This document shows positions 51,330-60,314 of a stretch of 64,000 nucleotides of DNA, piece by piece; positions within the stretch are counted from its first letter, which is position 1; each line of letters starts with the position of its first letter. Where the stretch lies: the NCBI GenBank assembly GCA_039185015.1, contig JBCDAU010000023.1:18058-82057 (forward strand). Reading direction: 5' to 3'. The position numbers and the translations under genes were made by a program. Below the pieces are notes generated by a model. That model ran no database searches, was not told where the DNA came from, and worked only from the letters and a program-made list of their open reading frames with translations. The DNA is from JBCBSZ01 sp039185015. GTDB lineage: Bacteria > Actinomycetota > Acidimicrobiia > Acidimicrobiales > Poriferisodalaceae.

Positions 51330-52518
51330 CGGTCCCTGTCGGCCGGGTCTCGCCGACGACGAAGAGGAACAGGCCGGCGGTGGCCAGCCCCAGGATGCCC
51401 AATGCGATCGCCGACCAGTCGATGCCGAGCTGATCGGCGGCGACCCCGACGATCAGTGGTCCGGCGATCCGGCCCAGGTCCCGGACGATGCCGAGCGCGG
51501 CGAGGAACGGTCCTGCACCGTGGTCGGGGGCGAGATCGGTCGAGACGGTGAGCATCGTCCCGGAGCCGATGCCGTTGCCCAGGCCGTAGAGGACGCCGGC
51601 CACGATCAGCCCGGCCGTGCCGTCGGTCGCAGCGACGACGAACATCGCTGCCGCCATGATCGTGAAGGCGGGCACGACGGCGAACAGACGTCCATGTCGA
51701 TCCATCAGGATCCCGGAGACGGGGAACACCACCAGATCGACGAGCGCGGAGAGGCTCACGACCAGACCGACCTCCCCGGTGTCGAGGCCGATGGAGGCGC
51801 CGTACAGCGGGAACAGCGCTTGCCGTCCGAAGCGGATGGCCATCGACCCGAGCTGGCCGGCGCCGGCACCGACCAGGGCGCCGGCGTGGGACCGCACGAT
51901 CCGTGCGAGTGATGGCTCATCGGCCGGCGTGGGCTCGGCGCCGACCGGGACCGGCTCCAGGGATCGCCGGCTGGCCATCGCCGGGATCAGCCCGAGCGCC
52001 GAGAGCGCAGCGGCGACGAGGAAGGTCGATTCGGCTCCGACGGCGTCGGCGAGCAACCCACCCGCCGCCGGTCCGACCAGGAGCGAGATGCGGAGGCTGC
52101 CACCGATGAAGGACATCGCCCGGCCGCGGATCTCGGGCGAGGTCGTCCGGAGGATGCGGGTCTGGCGCGACAGGATCAGCACCACCCCGCCGGCGCCCGT
52201 GACGGCCTGGGCGAGGATGAGCGGGACGGCCCGGTCGACGACGGCCAGCGCGGCGATCGAGACCGTCATGAGAACGAGTGCGACGAGCAGCGCGAGGTCG
52301 GTGCGATCGCGCTCGACCAGCCGACCTGTCGGCGGGTTGGCGAGCAGGCCACCGAGGCCCGTTGCGCCGAGGACCAGGGTCACGAGGGTGAAGTCGTAGC
52401 CGAGGTCTCGCAGGTGCAGCGGCAGCACGGGGACGAGCATCCCCAGGCCCGTCTGGCTGGCCAGGATCGGGAGGTAGACGGCGGCGACGAGGGTGCGCAG
52501 CTCGGCGCGTGCGCTCAC
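51319..52518 (-). CDS. MFS transporter
   Basis: A 399-residue membrane protein with twelve predicted helices and the MFS pattern 'GLGGLLANPPTGRLVERDRTDLAL' at loop 2-3. 'RILRTTSPEIRGRAMSFIGGSLRISLLVGPAAGG' is typical of drug-efflux-like members. It lies downstream of menH on the same strand. Its GTG start (52518) lies inside the 52-bp tandem repeat, whose other units carry out-of-phase copies of the same start. The 3' end overlaps menA tail-to-tail by 11 bases. The substrate is unknown. Confidence 0.86.
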   Translation of the reverse strand: MSARAELRTLVAAVYLPILASQTGLGMLVPVLPLHLRDLGYDFTLVTLVLGATGLGGLLANPPTGRLVERDRTDLALLVALVLMTVSIAALAVVDRAVPLILAQAVTGAGGVVLILSRQTRILRTTSPEIRGRAMSFIGGSLRISLLVGPAAGGLLADAVGAESTFLVAAALSALGLIPAMASRRSLEPVPVGAEPTPADEPSLARIVRSHAGALVGAGAGQLGSMAIRFGRQALFPLYGASIGLDTGEVGLVVSLSALVDLVVFPVSGILMDRHGRLFAVVPAFTIMAAAMFVVAATDGTAGLIVAGVLYGLGNGIGSGTMLTVSTDLAPDHGAGPFLAALGIVRDLGRIAGPLIVGVAADQLGIDWSAIALGILGLATAGLFLFVVGETRPTGTAIR

Positions 52519-52663
52519 GGGTCGCTTCGGCGCAGATCGGTACCCGGGCTCATGCGGCGCGTGCGCTCACGGGTCGCTTCGGCGCAGATCGGTACCCGGG
52601 CTCATGCGGCGCGTGCGCTCACGGGTCGCTTCGGCGCAGATCGGTACCCGGGCTCATGCGGCG
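52503..52663. repeat. 52-bp tandem repeat, 3.1 copies, spanning menH end and MFS start
   Basis: Three identical 52-base units start at 52503, 52555 and 52607, with a partial fourth ending at 52663. Read on the minus strand, each unit contains a GCATGA that ends a reading frame, a spacer, and a GTGAGCGCACGC start. The first stop belongs to menH and the last start to the MFS gene; the middle junctions form two copies of a mini-frame GTG..TGA encoding MSARAA. The period is not a multiple of three. Confidence 0.9.
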
Positions 52664-53403
52664 ACGCGGCTGAGCTCGTCGATGATGGCAGCGACCGCCG
52701 CTGGGTCCTCCAGGTGAGCGGCGTGCCCGGCTCCTGCGACGGTTCGGACCCGCGATGGCCCACCCCAGGCGTCGTCGAGTCGTTGCGCGAGCGCGGCGAA
52801 CTTCTCGTCCAGCCCGCCGACCACGAACGCAGCGGGGGCCTCGGCGCCGCGGAGGTCGCCCCACATCGGAGCCTGCGTCCCGGTGCCGGCCACGACGAGG
52901 CTGGACGCCAGGCCCTCGACGGTGTTGCCGAGGCGCTCGTCCCGGTGGGCGGCCTCGGGTGGGAGGCCGGCGAAGAGCGGCAGCCGCATCCACTCGTCGA
53001 GGAAGTCCGCCACGCCCTGCACGATCAGCGCCGAGGCCCGCTGCGCGTCGAGCGCACGTCGCGCCGCCCGCTCTGCCTCGGTCTCGATCCCGGCGGTCGC
53101 GCCGATGGTGACCAGGCCCTCGACGACCTCCGGATGGTCGACGGCGACTCGCAACGCATGACGGCCACCCATCGAGTACCCGACCCAGATCGCAGCGCCG
53201 ACCTCATCGGCGAGGAGGTCGGCGGTCTCCTCCAGCGGCCGGCCGACCGGGCCCGCCTCGCCGTGCCCGGGCAGGTCGACCCGGACGACCTCATGTGACT
53301 GCGACAGCAACTCGTCGAGACCGTTCCAACACCGGCGGGTCTGCGTGAACCCGTGCAGGAGCGCCACCCGTCGCCCGGATCCCAAGGTGTCGCTGGCCAG
53401 CAC
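52654..53403 (-). CDS. menH: MenH-like alpha/beta hydrolase
   Basis: A 249-residue alpha/beta hydrolase. 'LLHGFTQTRRCW' forms the oxyanion region, 'VGYSMGGRHAL' the nucleophile elbow with its serine, and 'GAGHAAHLEDP' the catalytic histidine. 'GFTQTRRCW' and 'LPGHGEA' match MenH, which makes 2-succinyl-6-hydroxy-cyclohexadiene carboxylate from the MenD product; menD is divergent next door. The frame is open far upstream; the GTG at 53403 is the best start by homology, though a slightly earlier codon is possible. The final codons lie in the tandem repeat. Confidence 0.85.
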   Translation of the reverse strand: MLASDTLGSGRRVALLHGFTQTRRCWNGLDELLSQSHEVVRVDLPGHGEAGPVGRPLEETADLLADEVGAAIWVGYSMGGRHALRVAVDHPEVVEGLVTIGATAGIETEAERAARRALDAQRASALIVQGVADFLDEWMRLPLFAGLPPEAAHRDERLGNTVEGLASSLVVAGTGTQAPMWGDLRGAEAPAAFVVGGLDEKFAALAQRLDDAWGGPSRVRTVAGAGHAAHLEDPAAVAAIIDELSRVAA

Positions 53404-53502
53404 TCGGCCACGGTGGCACGGTCGACGTGCGCCGGGCCAGCCCCGTCCTCGTGCGTCACCTGGGCTGCGTGGGCCTGCCACCATGCATCGGAGATGGATG
53501 CC

Positions 53503-55194
53503 ATGCGACCCCAGGACGTGCAGGCGACGTTCTGCGCGACCCTCGCCGACGAGCTGGTGCGCAGCGGCGTCGAGCACGTCGTGATCGCACCGGGATCGCG
53601 CTCGACACCGATCGCGCTCGCCGTCGCCGCGCACGATGGGCTCCGGTGTCACGTGCACCTGGACGAGCGCTCTGCCGCCTTCCTCGCGCTCGGGATCGGG
53701 CGGGCGACGGGTCGGCCGGCGGCGGTCGTGACGACGAGCGGGACCGCCGCGGTCGAGTTGCACCCGGCGGTGGTCGAGGCGCATCAGGGCCGCGTCCCGC
53801 TCCTGGTGCTCACCGCCGACCGCCCCGCCGAGCTGCGGGGCGTCGATGCGCCGCAGACCGTCGACCAGAACGGCCTGTTCGGCGCGTCGACCCGCTGGGC
53901 CCACGACCCTGGTGTGCCCGAGGCGGTCGCGGCGGGCTCGTGGCGCTCGATGGTGGCCCGAGGCGTCGCGGAGGCGATGGGTCGGCCACCCGGCCCCGTG
54001 CACCTGAACCTGCCGTTCCGGGAGCCGCTGGTCGGTGAGGCCGGCGAACTGCCGGGCGCCCGACCGGGCGGCGACGGGTGGGCGCGCCGCCGACGCCCCG
54101 TGCGGTCCGACGACGGGCTCGTGGACGAGCTCGTGAACCGGATCGGCGGGCGTCGCGGCGTGCTCGTGAGCGACGGGGGAGCGCCCGCCGCGATCGTCCG
54201 GCTCGCCGCTGCGCTCGGGTGGCCGCTGTTCGCCGGGCCCCGAGCACCGTTCCCCGGCCCACGCGTGGTCACCGCGTTCGATGCCATCCTCCGCCATGCC
54301 CCGACCGCCGACCGACTCCGACCCGAGGTCGTGGTCCGCATCGGTGAGGCGCCGGCGTCCCGCTTCCTCGCCGAGTGGACGGCGGAGGTCGGCGAGCGGA
54401 TCCAGCTCGGTGGCTCGCCCTGGTCGGATCCGGCCCACGATGCTGCGCTCCTCGTCGAGTCTCCAGTCGACGACCTGGTCGGCCGCCTGGCCGACGAGGT
54501 GCCGGGGACCGCCTCGACCGAGTGGCTCGACGCCTGGATGACGGTCGAGCGAGCCGCGCGTGAGGCGATGGGCGGTGTGCTGGCCGACCGTCCTCGCTCG
54601 GAGCCGGCCGTGGCCGCCACCGTCCTGCAGGAGGTTCCCGGCGGGTCGCAGGTCGTCGTCTCGTCATCGATGCCCATCCGCGACGTCGAGTGGTACGGCG
54701 GCCGTCGTCGGGCCGATCTCGTCGTGCACGCCAACCGGGGCGCGAACGGGATCGACGGTGTGATCTCGACCGGTGTGGGCGTCGCGATCGGGAGCGCAGC
54801 GCCCACCGTCGTGCTCATCGGTGACGTGGCGACGGTGCACGACACGAACGGACTCGCCGGGTTGGCCGCCCGAGACATCGACCTCACGGTCGTCGTCGTC
54901 GACAACGACGGCGGCGGCATCTTCTCCTTCCTGCCCCAGCAGCGGCTCCTCGAGCGCGAGACCTTCGAGTCGCTCTTCGGTACGCCTCACGGCACGGACC
55001 TTCTCGGTCTCGCCCGAGCTCACGGCATCGAGGCGATCGAGGTGCCCGACGCGCTGGAGCTGCGCCGGCTGCTGGCGGCACCCGACGGGACACGACTCAT
55101 CGTCATCCGCACCGAACGATCGACGAACGTCGACGTGCACGCCGAGCTCCACGAGGCGGCGGCCCGAGCGCTGGACGCCATCGCCCCGCACTAG
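53503..55194 (+). CDS. menD: 2-succinyl-5-enolpyruvyl-6-hydroxy-3-cyclohexene-1-carboxylate synthase
   Basis: A 563-residue thiamine diphosphate enzyme joining isochorismate and 2-oxoglutarate. 'VIAPGSRSTPIALA', 'HLDERSAAFLALGIGRATGRPAAVVTTSGTA' in normal register, and the ThDP segment 'IGDVATVHDTNGLAGLA ... VVVVDNDGGGIFSFLPQ' are MenD signatures. ATG 53494 is also in frame; ATG 53503 is preferred because a CGGAG ribosome binding site lies nine bases before it. It is divergent from menH across 99 bases. Confidence 0.95.
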   Translation: MRPQDVQATFCATLADELVRSGVEHVVIAPGSRSTPIALAVAAHDGLRCHVHLDERSAAFLALGIGRATGRPAAVVTTSGTAAVELHPAVVEAHQGRVPLLVLTADRPAELRGVDAPQTVDQNGLFGASTRWAHDPGVPEAVAAGSWRSMVARGVAEAMGRPPGPVHLNLPFREPLVGEAGELPGARPGGDGWARRRRPVRSDDGLVDELVNRIGGRRGVLVSDGGAPAAIVRLAAALGWPLFAGPRAPFPGPRVVTAFDAILRHAPTADRLRPEVVVRIGEAPASRFLAEWTAEVGERIQLGGSPWSDPAHDAALLVESPVDDLVGRLADEVPGTASTEWLDAWMTVERAAREAMGGVLADRPRSEPAVAATVLQEVPGGSQVVVSSSMPIRDVEWYGGRRRADLVVHANRGANGIDGVISTGVGVAIGSAAPTVVLIGDVATVHDTNGLAGLAARDIDLTVVVVDNDGGGIFSFLPQQRLLERETFESLFGTPHGTDLLGLARAHGIEAIEVPDALELRRLLAAPDGTRLIVIRTERSTNVDVHAELHEAAARALDAIAPH

Positions 55195-55226
55195 CCTCGG
55201 CGGCTCGCCCGACGGGGAGGGATCAC

Positions 55227-56108
55227 GTGGACGACGAGGAGCTGTCGGCCCGCAGCCGTGCGCTGCGCGACGCGCTGGAGCCCGTCGTGGGTTCGGTCTA
55301 CTTCTCTCCCGAATGCCACGCCGAGTACGCCCACCTCGGGTTCGATCACAGCCCGGGTGACGCCAACGGCGTGCAGCTCCCGGATGGGGCGGCCTACTTC
55401 TGCAGCCGGGGTGCGGCGCTCGGGCAGGCGCCCGGAACCGTCATCGCCGCCGCCTTCGGGGTGTTCAACGCCGAGGCCGTCGTGCCGCTGGTGGCGCGAG
55501 GCTGGACGCTCACCACCGCGCCGCAGATCGCCACCGCCCGCGAGCGCGGCGCGGTCGCCCAGCTCCGGCGGATCCTCGGAGAGCCCGACGAGGCCGAGCG
55601 GGTCGGACGCGTCCTCCTCCGCGGCGTCGACGCCGCCCACGGCGGTGCGCGTCCGCTGTTCTCGGGACTCCTGGCCCGCGGCCTGCTGGGTGATCCGCTC
55701 GGCGATCTGTGGCGCGCCGGCGATCTGCTGCGCGAGCTCCGCGGTGACGCCCACAACGCGGCGTGGACGACTGCGGGCATCGACCCGGTCGAGATCGGGC
55801 TGCTCACCGAGCTCTGGTGGGGACTGCCCTCGAAGAGCTACGTCCGCACGCGCGCGTGGAGCGACGAGCAGCTCGACGAAGGGCTCGTCCGTCTGCGTCA
55901 CCGCGGCCTGGTCGACGCCGACGGCCTGACCAAGCAGGGCCACGCCCTCCGGGAGGACCTGGAGCAGGCGACCGATCGGCAGATGCGGCCGTCCCTGCGG
56001 GCGATCGGCGACGATCTCGACCTCGCGATCTCACACCTCCGGCGATGGTCGAGCTCGGTCGTGCAGCAGAAGGGCTACCTCAGCGGCGCCGGCGATCTCG
56101 TCCGATGA
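55227..56108 (+). CDS. SCO6745-like protein
   Basis: A 293-residue protein similar to the actinobacterial SCO6745 family, whose function is not known. It is largely helical with 'YFSPECHAEYAHLGFD', 'YFCSRGAALGQAPGTVIAAAFGVFN' and a C-terminal 'LRRWSSSVVQQKGYL'. The C-terminal part, 'LDEGLVRLRHRGLVDADGLTKQGHALREDLEQATDR' in normal register, looks like a winged-helix unit. The GTG is preceded by GGGGAGGG at good spacing. It follows menD by 32 bases on the same strand and ends one base before the convergent menF. Confidence 0.75.
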   Translation: MDDEELSARSRALRDALEPVVGSVYFSPECHAEYAHLGFDHSPGDANGVQLPDGAAYFCSRGAALGQAPGTVIAAAFGVFNAEAVVPLVARGWTLTTAPQIATARERGAVAQLRRILGEPDEAERVGRVLLRGVDAAHGGARPLFSGLLARGLLGDPLGDLWRAGDLLRELRGDAHNAAWTTAGIDPVEIGLLTELWWGLPSKSYVRTRAWSDEQLDEGLVRLRHRGLVDADGLTKQGHALREDLEQATDRQMRPSLRAIGDDLDLAISHLRRWSSSVVQQKGYLSGAGDLVR

Positions 56109-56109
56109 G

Positions 56110-57318
56110 CTAGGGGCTGACGAGGGCGTCGAGGATCGCCCGCAGCTTCGCTCTCGTCTCGGCGAGCTCGGCCAGAGGGTCGGAGTCGGCGACCACGCCG
56201 ACTCCGCTCAGGACCCGGGCGCGATCACCGTCGATCTCGGCACCGCGCAGTCCCACGGCGAAGCGGCCGTTGCCGGTGCCGTCGACCCAGCCGACGGGCC
56301 CGGCGTAGGGGCCCCGCGGGATGCCCTCCAGCTCGGCGATGCGCTCGAGCGCGTCCTCCGTGGGGTGTCCGCCCACCGCCGGGGTCGGATGCAGTGATGC
56401 GACGAGCTGGAGCACCGACGGCGCCGGCTGTGACAGCCGTCCCTCGACGGTCGAGGCGAGGTGTTGCACGTTGGCGACCGAGAACACCTCGGGCTCGGTG
56501 CCGGCGTCCAGGTATGAGCACCACGGGAGCAGGCCGTCGTGCACGGCGTCGATCGTGAACTGATGCTCGTGGCGGTCCTTCGCCGAGGCGAGGAGCGCTG
56601 CAGCGAGCTGGAGATCGCGGGCCGGGTCGCCGGTCCTGGGCGTCGTGCCGGCCATCGGTTGGGCGCGCACGACGTCACCGGTGCGGCCGACCAGCAGTTC
56701 GGGGCTCGCCCCGACGAAGCCGTCGACGGCGTAGACCATGCTCGACGGGAACGCGCGGGCGAGGCGGGCGAGCACGCGGGCCCGATCGATCGGCACGTCG
56801 GTCAGGATGGTCAGCTCGCGCGCCAGCACCACCTTGTCGAGCCGGCCGTCACGGATGAGCTTGGCCGTCGCGGCCACCGCCTCGGTCCACGAGTCGGGCG
56901 ACTGACGTGCGAGCAGCTCGTGCCGTGACGGCTCCGGCGAGGCCGGGACCGGCGGCTGCTCGGCCTCGACGTCATGATCGTCGACGGTCGTGATCCACCG
57001 CGTGCCGTCACGCGACCGTCCGACGACGACCCGAGGGATGACCAGCTCGGCTGCGACGTCGCGCTCGAACGGCAGCGAGGCGAACGCCACGACGCCGCTG
57101 CCGGGTCGGTCGAGCTCGTCGTCGACGTCCATCGCCTCGAGCTCTCGGGCGGCGAGCTCGACCGAGTCGGGCCAGGGAGCGGGGAGGTGGATGCGGCCCG
57201 CCACGCCGCGCCCGGCCAGGCCGTGGCCGTCGTGGAGGAACAGGTACCCGTCCCGGCCGGCGACGGCGAGGAGGTCGGCGTCGGTCTCGAGTCGGCGGGT
57301 GCGGATGGTGGCGCTCAC
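56110..57318 (-). CDS. menF: Isochorismate synthase
   Basis: A 402-residue chorismate-utilising enzyme that makes isochorismate, the first committed step to menaquinone. The C-terminal chorismate-binding domain is intact: 'KLIRDGRLDKVVLARE', 'FVGASPELLVGRTGD', 'AQPMAGTTPRTGDPARD', 'KDRHEHQFTIDAVHD', 'LHPTPAVGGHP' and 'GRFAVGLRGAEIDG'. Neighbouring menD and menG support MenF over salicylate or enterobactin paralogues. The GTG overlaps the menG stop by four bases, so the two are coupled. Confidence 0.92.
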   Translation of the reverse strand: MSATIRTRRLETDADLLAVAGRDGYLFLHDGHGLAGRGVAGRIHLPAPWPDSVELAARELEAMDVDDELDRPGSGVVAFASLPFERDVAAELVIPRVVVGRSRDGTRWITTVDDHDVEAEQPPVPASPEPSRHELLARQSPDSWTEAVAATAKLIRDGRLDKVVLARELTILTDVPIDRARVLARLARAFPSSMVYAVDGFVGASPELLVGRTGDVVRAQPMAGTTPRTGDPARDLQLAAALLASAKDRHEHQFTIDAVHDGLLPWCSYLDAGTEPEVFSVANVQHLASTVEGRLSQPAPSVLQLVASLHPTPAVGGHPTEDALERIAELEGIPRGPYAGPVGWVDGTGNGRFAVGLRGAEIDGDRARVLSGVGVVADSDPLAELAETRAKLRAILDALVSP

Positions 57319-58025
57319 GACCGGGTCCCGGTGAGGAGCTGTGCGGCTCCCCCGAACAGCAGTCGACGCTCGGCGTCCGGGAAGCCGGCGTCGCGGAGCA
57401 TCGCCGTCAGCTCGGGACCCTCGGGGAGGTAGGCCAGCGACTTGGGCAGGTACCGGTAGGCGGAGGCCTTCGACAGGGTCGCGCCGATGCGGGGGACCAC
57501 CGTGCCGAAGTAGATGCCGTGCCCGAAGCGCAACACCCGGTTCTCGGGCTCGGCGGCGTCCAGCAGGGCCACGCGGCCGCGGGGCCGGATCACCCGAGCG
57601 CACTCGGCGAAGAACGCCGACAGATCCGTGAAGTTGCGCAGGGCGAAGCCGCAGATGACGCCGTCGACGCCGCCGTCGGGCACCGGGAGCCCGAGCGCAT
57701 CGGCCTGCGCGAGGGGTTCGGAGGTTCGCGCGTTGGAGAGCATGCCGAAGGAGAAGTCCATGCCGATCGGCACGTGCCCGCCGGCGCGGAGGTCGTCGCA
57801 GAGGTCACCCGTACCGCAGGCGAGGTCGAGCACCGTCGAGCCCGGCGGCAGTTGGAGGTCGAGCACCGCCCGACGCCGCCATCGCGTGTCCAGGCGGAAG
57901 GTCATGACCCGGTTGACGAGGTCGTAGCGGGGCGCGATGTCGTCGAACATCTGGCGCACCTGGCGCGCCTTCTCCTCGCCGGTGGGGAGGACGCTCCCGT
58001 CGAGCTCGCGATCGGTGTTGCTCAC
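57315..58025 (-). CDS. menG: Demethylmenaquinone methyltransferase
   Basis: A 236-residue SAM-dependent methyltransferase of the UbiE/MenG family catalysing the last step of menaquinone synthesis. The family signature 'MFDDIAPRYDLVNRVMTF' is near the N-terminus, the SAM motif is 'VLDLACGTGDLCDDL', and 'GFALRNFTDL' is also diagnostic. It starts with GTG. It is the first gene of a two-gene unit with menF. Confidence 0.93.
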   Translation of the reverse strand: MSNTDRELDGSVLPTGEEKARQVRQMFDDIAPRYDLVNRVMTFRLDTRWRRRAVLDLQLPPGSTVLDLACGTGDLCDDLRAGGHVPIGMDFSFGMLSNARTSEPLAQADALGLPVPDGGVDGVICGFALRNFTDLSAFFAECARVIRPRGRVALLDAAEPENRVLRFGHGIYFGTVVPRIGATLSKASAYRYLPKSLAYLPEGPELTAMLRDAGFPDAERRLLFGGAAQLLTGTRS

Positions 58026-58111
58026 GGACTCGACGGTACCGAGCCGGAGTCGGACGGCAGCAGTCCCGCCGGTCGGCCGAGGGTCACATCACGGCCGTGC
58101 GGGCGGGCGGC

Positions 58112-58468
58112 TCAGCGGAACCAGATGCGCTGGTAGTCGCGGCTCATCGGGTGGAGGAGCAGCGCGAGCAGGGCGCCGTCGAAGAGGAGCTGGATGAGCA
58201 CCTCGTACTCGCCCTGGACCAGGAAGCGGATCTCGTAGAGCACGGGGACGGCGGCGACGACGAGGCCGACGATGTAGCCCCATCGCTTCTCGTTGGCGAT
58301 GCCGAGTGCACCGGCGACGAGCCCGATGATGAGCGGGAGGACCAGCGCCGCCGGCACGAAGAGCACCCGGGCCCCGAGCAGGGAGAAGATCGCCCTGAAG
58401 TACATCAGGAAGACGGCGATCTGGAGGGTCTGGGGCTGGTTGGGGGACGTCCACCGGAAGGCGGTCAT
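58112..58468 (-). CDS. Small four-helix membrane protein
   Basis: A 118-residue protein with four hydrophobic segments (about 14-32, 36-56, 62-80 and 86-102). No named family is recognised. The ATG overlaps the rlmN stop as ATGA, so it is co-translated with rlmN. The N-terminus 'FRWTSPNQPQTLQIAVFLMYFRAIFSLLG' in normal register and tail 'HPMSRDYQRIWFR' resemble short uncharacterised actinobacterial membrane proteins. Function is unknown. Confidence 0.7.
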   Translation of the reverse strand: MTAFRWTSPNQPQTLQIAVFLMYFRAIFSLLGARVLFVPAALVLPLIIGLVAGALGIANEKRWGYIVGLVVAAVPVLYEIRFLVQGEYEVLIQLLFDGALLALLLHPMSRDYQRIWFR

Positions 58469-59550
58469 GGGTCGACAGTCTGCCAGGCCGCAGGCGCGGA
58501 ACCACCGTCGCGGGAGGACCGGCGTCGCGTGGGACCGAGGGACACCTCGTGGCCGGCGCGGAGCTGTCCGCACGCAGCGTCGATCGAGGTCCCGCGGTTG
58601 CGTCGGATCGTGGCGTTGACGCCCCGGCTGACCAGCTCGTCACGGAAGCGCTCGATCGTCTCGGCGGAGGATCCGGTGGTGGGCCAGCCCGGTGTCGGGT
58701 TCAGCGGGATCAGGTTGACGTGGGCTCGCAGTGGCCGTGCGTACTCGGCGAGGGCGACGGCGTCGTCGCGGGTGTCGTTGACGCCGTCGATCATCGCCCA
58801 CTCGAACGAGAGCCGCCGGTGCTGGGCCTCCATCCACGTGCGGCACGCATCGGCCAGGTCGCGGAGGGGGTAGCGCCTGTTGATCGGCACGAGCTCGTCG
58901 CGCTTCGCATCGGTGGCGGCGTGGAGCGACACGGCCAACCCGACCTGGAGTCCTTCCTCGGCCAGGCGGCGGATCCCGGGCACGATCCCGACGGTCGAGA
59001 TCGTCAGGTGGCGGGCCCCGAGACCGAGGTCGGTGTTGATGCGTCGGACCGCGGTCAGGACGGCGTCGTAGTTGGCCATCGGCTCGCCCATGCCCATGAA
59101 CACGACGTTCGAGAGCCGTCGTGGCTTGGCGGTGCGAGCCGCCTCGACGACCTGCTCGACGATCTCGCCCACGGTCAGTTGCCGGTCGAACCCGGCCTGA
59201 CCGGTGGCGCAGAAGCCGCAGGCCATGGCGCAGCCCGCCTGTGACGAGATGCAGACCGTCGTGCGATCGGGGTAGTGCATCAGGACGGTCTCGACGAGGG
59301 TGCCGTCGTGGAGCTCCCACAACTCCTTCACCGTGTCGCCGCCGTCGGAGACCGAGCTGGTGACCCGGCGCAACGCGGCCGGCAGCTCGTCGGCGAGGCG
59401 GGCCCGCAACACCTTGGGCAGGTTGGTCTGGTCCTCCGGTGGAGCGAGCTGCTCGTACAGCCCCTTCCACACCTGGTCGACCCGATACCGGGGCTCACCG
59501 TCGAGGAGCGCGGCGAGCTCGTCGGGACCGGGGTCATAGCGGGACCTCAC
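58465..59550 (-). CDS. rlmN: 23S rRNA/tRNA adenine-C2 methyltransferase RlmN
   Basis: A 361-residue radical SAM enzyme that methylates A2503 of 23S rRNA and A37 of some tRNAs. The [4Fe-4S] cluster cysteines are Cys107, Cys111 and Cys114 in 'CAMACGFCATGQ'. 'VVFMGMGEPMANYD', 'SLHAATDAKRDELVPINRRYPL' and the resolving-cysteine region 'RRNRGTSIDAACGQL' are all family motifs. The GTG start lies 23 bases from the divergent VIT1-like gene start. Confidence 0.95.
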   Translation of the reverse strand: MRSRYDPGPDELAALLDGEPRYRVDQVWKGLYEQLAPPEDQTNLPKVLRARLADELPAALRRVTSSVSDGGDTVKELWELHDGTLVETVLMHYPDRTTVCISSQAGCAMACGFCATGQAGFDRQLTVGEIVEQVVEAARTAKPRRLSNVVFMGMGEPMANYDAVLTAVRRINTDLGLGARHLTISTVGIVPGIRRLAEEGLQVGLAVSLHAATDAKRDELVPINRRYPLRDLADACRTWMEAQHRRLSFEWAMIDGVNDTRDDAVALAEYARPLRAHVNLIPLNPTPGWPTTGSSAETIERFRDELVSRGVNATIRRNRGTSIDAACGQLRAGHEVSLGPTRRRSSRDGGSAPAAWQTVDP

Positions 59551-59561
59551 CGGGTGAAGGC

Positions 59562-59567
59562 TACGGT
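59562..59567 (+). promoter_or_regulatory. -10-like hexamer, probable leaderless start
   Basis: TACGGT lies six bases before the GTG of the VIT1-like gene. Confidence 0.45.
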
Positions 59568-59573
59568 GACCGC

Positions 59574-60302
59574 GTGGCCGATCGCGACCTCCTCCACGAT
59601 CCCGAGGACGTCCAGCACGATCACCGCAGCATCACGGGCGGCGAGGCGCGGGCCGCCGTCTTCGGCGCGAGCGACGGCCTCGTCTCCAACGTCTCCCTCG
59701 TCCTCGGGGTCGCCGGCGCCGACATCGGTGCCGACGCCGTGCAGGTCACCGGACTCGCGGGCCTCGTCGCCGGCGCCATCTCGATGGCCGCCGGTGAGTG
59801 GGTGTCGATGCGGGCCCAGCAGGAGCTGCTCGAACGGGAGCTCGACATCGAACGGCGAGAGCTCGAACGCCACCCCGAGACCGAGGCTGCCGAACTGGCG
59901 GCGCTCTACCGCTCCCGAGGTCTCGACGACGACAGCGCCCGGCGCCTGGCCGAGGCCGTCGCCGCGGACGTCGACGTCGCCCTCGACGTGCACGCCCGCG
60001 AGGAGTTGGGTGTCGACCCCGGGTCCCTCGGGGCACCGGTGCGTGCCGCTGCATCGTCGTTCCTCGCGTTCGCCGTCGGGGCGTCGTTGCCGGTGCTGCC
60101 GTGGTTCGTGACCGAAGGCGTCGCCGCGACGGCGGCATCCCTCGTGCTGGCCCTGGTCGGTGCCGTCGTGCTCGGCAGCCTGCTCGCCCACTACACCGGT
60201 CGTGGGTACGTCCGATCGGCGTTCCGGCAGGCCCTGATCGTCTGCGTGGCCTCCGGGCTGACCTATCTCATCGGTGCTGCGGTCGGGGTGTCCGTCGCGT
60301 AG
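59574..60302 (+). CDS. VIT1/CCC1-family metal transporter
   Basis: A 242-residue membrane protein of the CCC1/VIT1 iron-manganese transporter family. 'AAVFGASDGLVSNVSLVLGVAGA' and 'AGAISMAAGEWVSMRAQQELLERELDIERREL' are the typical helix 1-2 and cytoplasmic metal-binding stretch, with Glu-rich segments. Three further helices lie between about residues 155 and 240. Bacterial members move Fe2+ or Mn2+; direction is uncertain. The GTG follows a -10-like hexamer. It is divergent from rlmN. Confidence 0.9.
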   Translation: MADRDLLHDPEDVQHDHRSITGGEARAAVFGASDGLVSNVSLVLGVAGADIGADAVQVTGLAGLVAGAISMAAGEWVSMRAQQELLERELDIERRELERHPETEAAELAALYRSRGLDDDSARRLAEAVAADVDVALDVHAREELGVDPGSLGAPVRAAASSFLAFAVGASLPVLPWFVTEGVAATAASLVLALVGAVVLGSLLAHYTGRGYVRSAFRQALIVCVASGLTYLIGAAVGVSVA

Positions 60303-60314
60303 CTGGGGTGTCGC

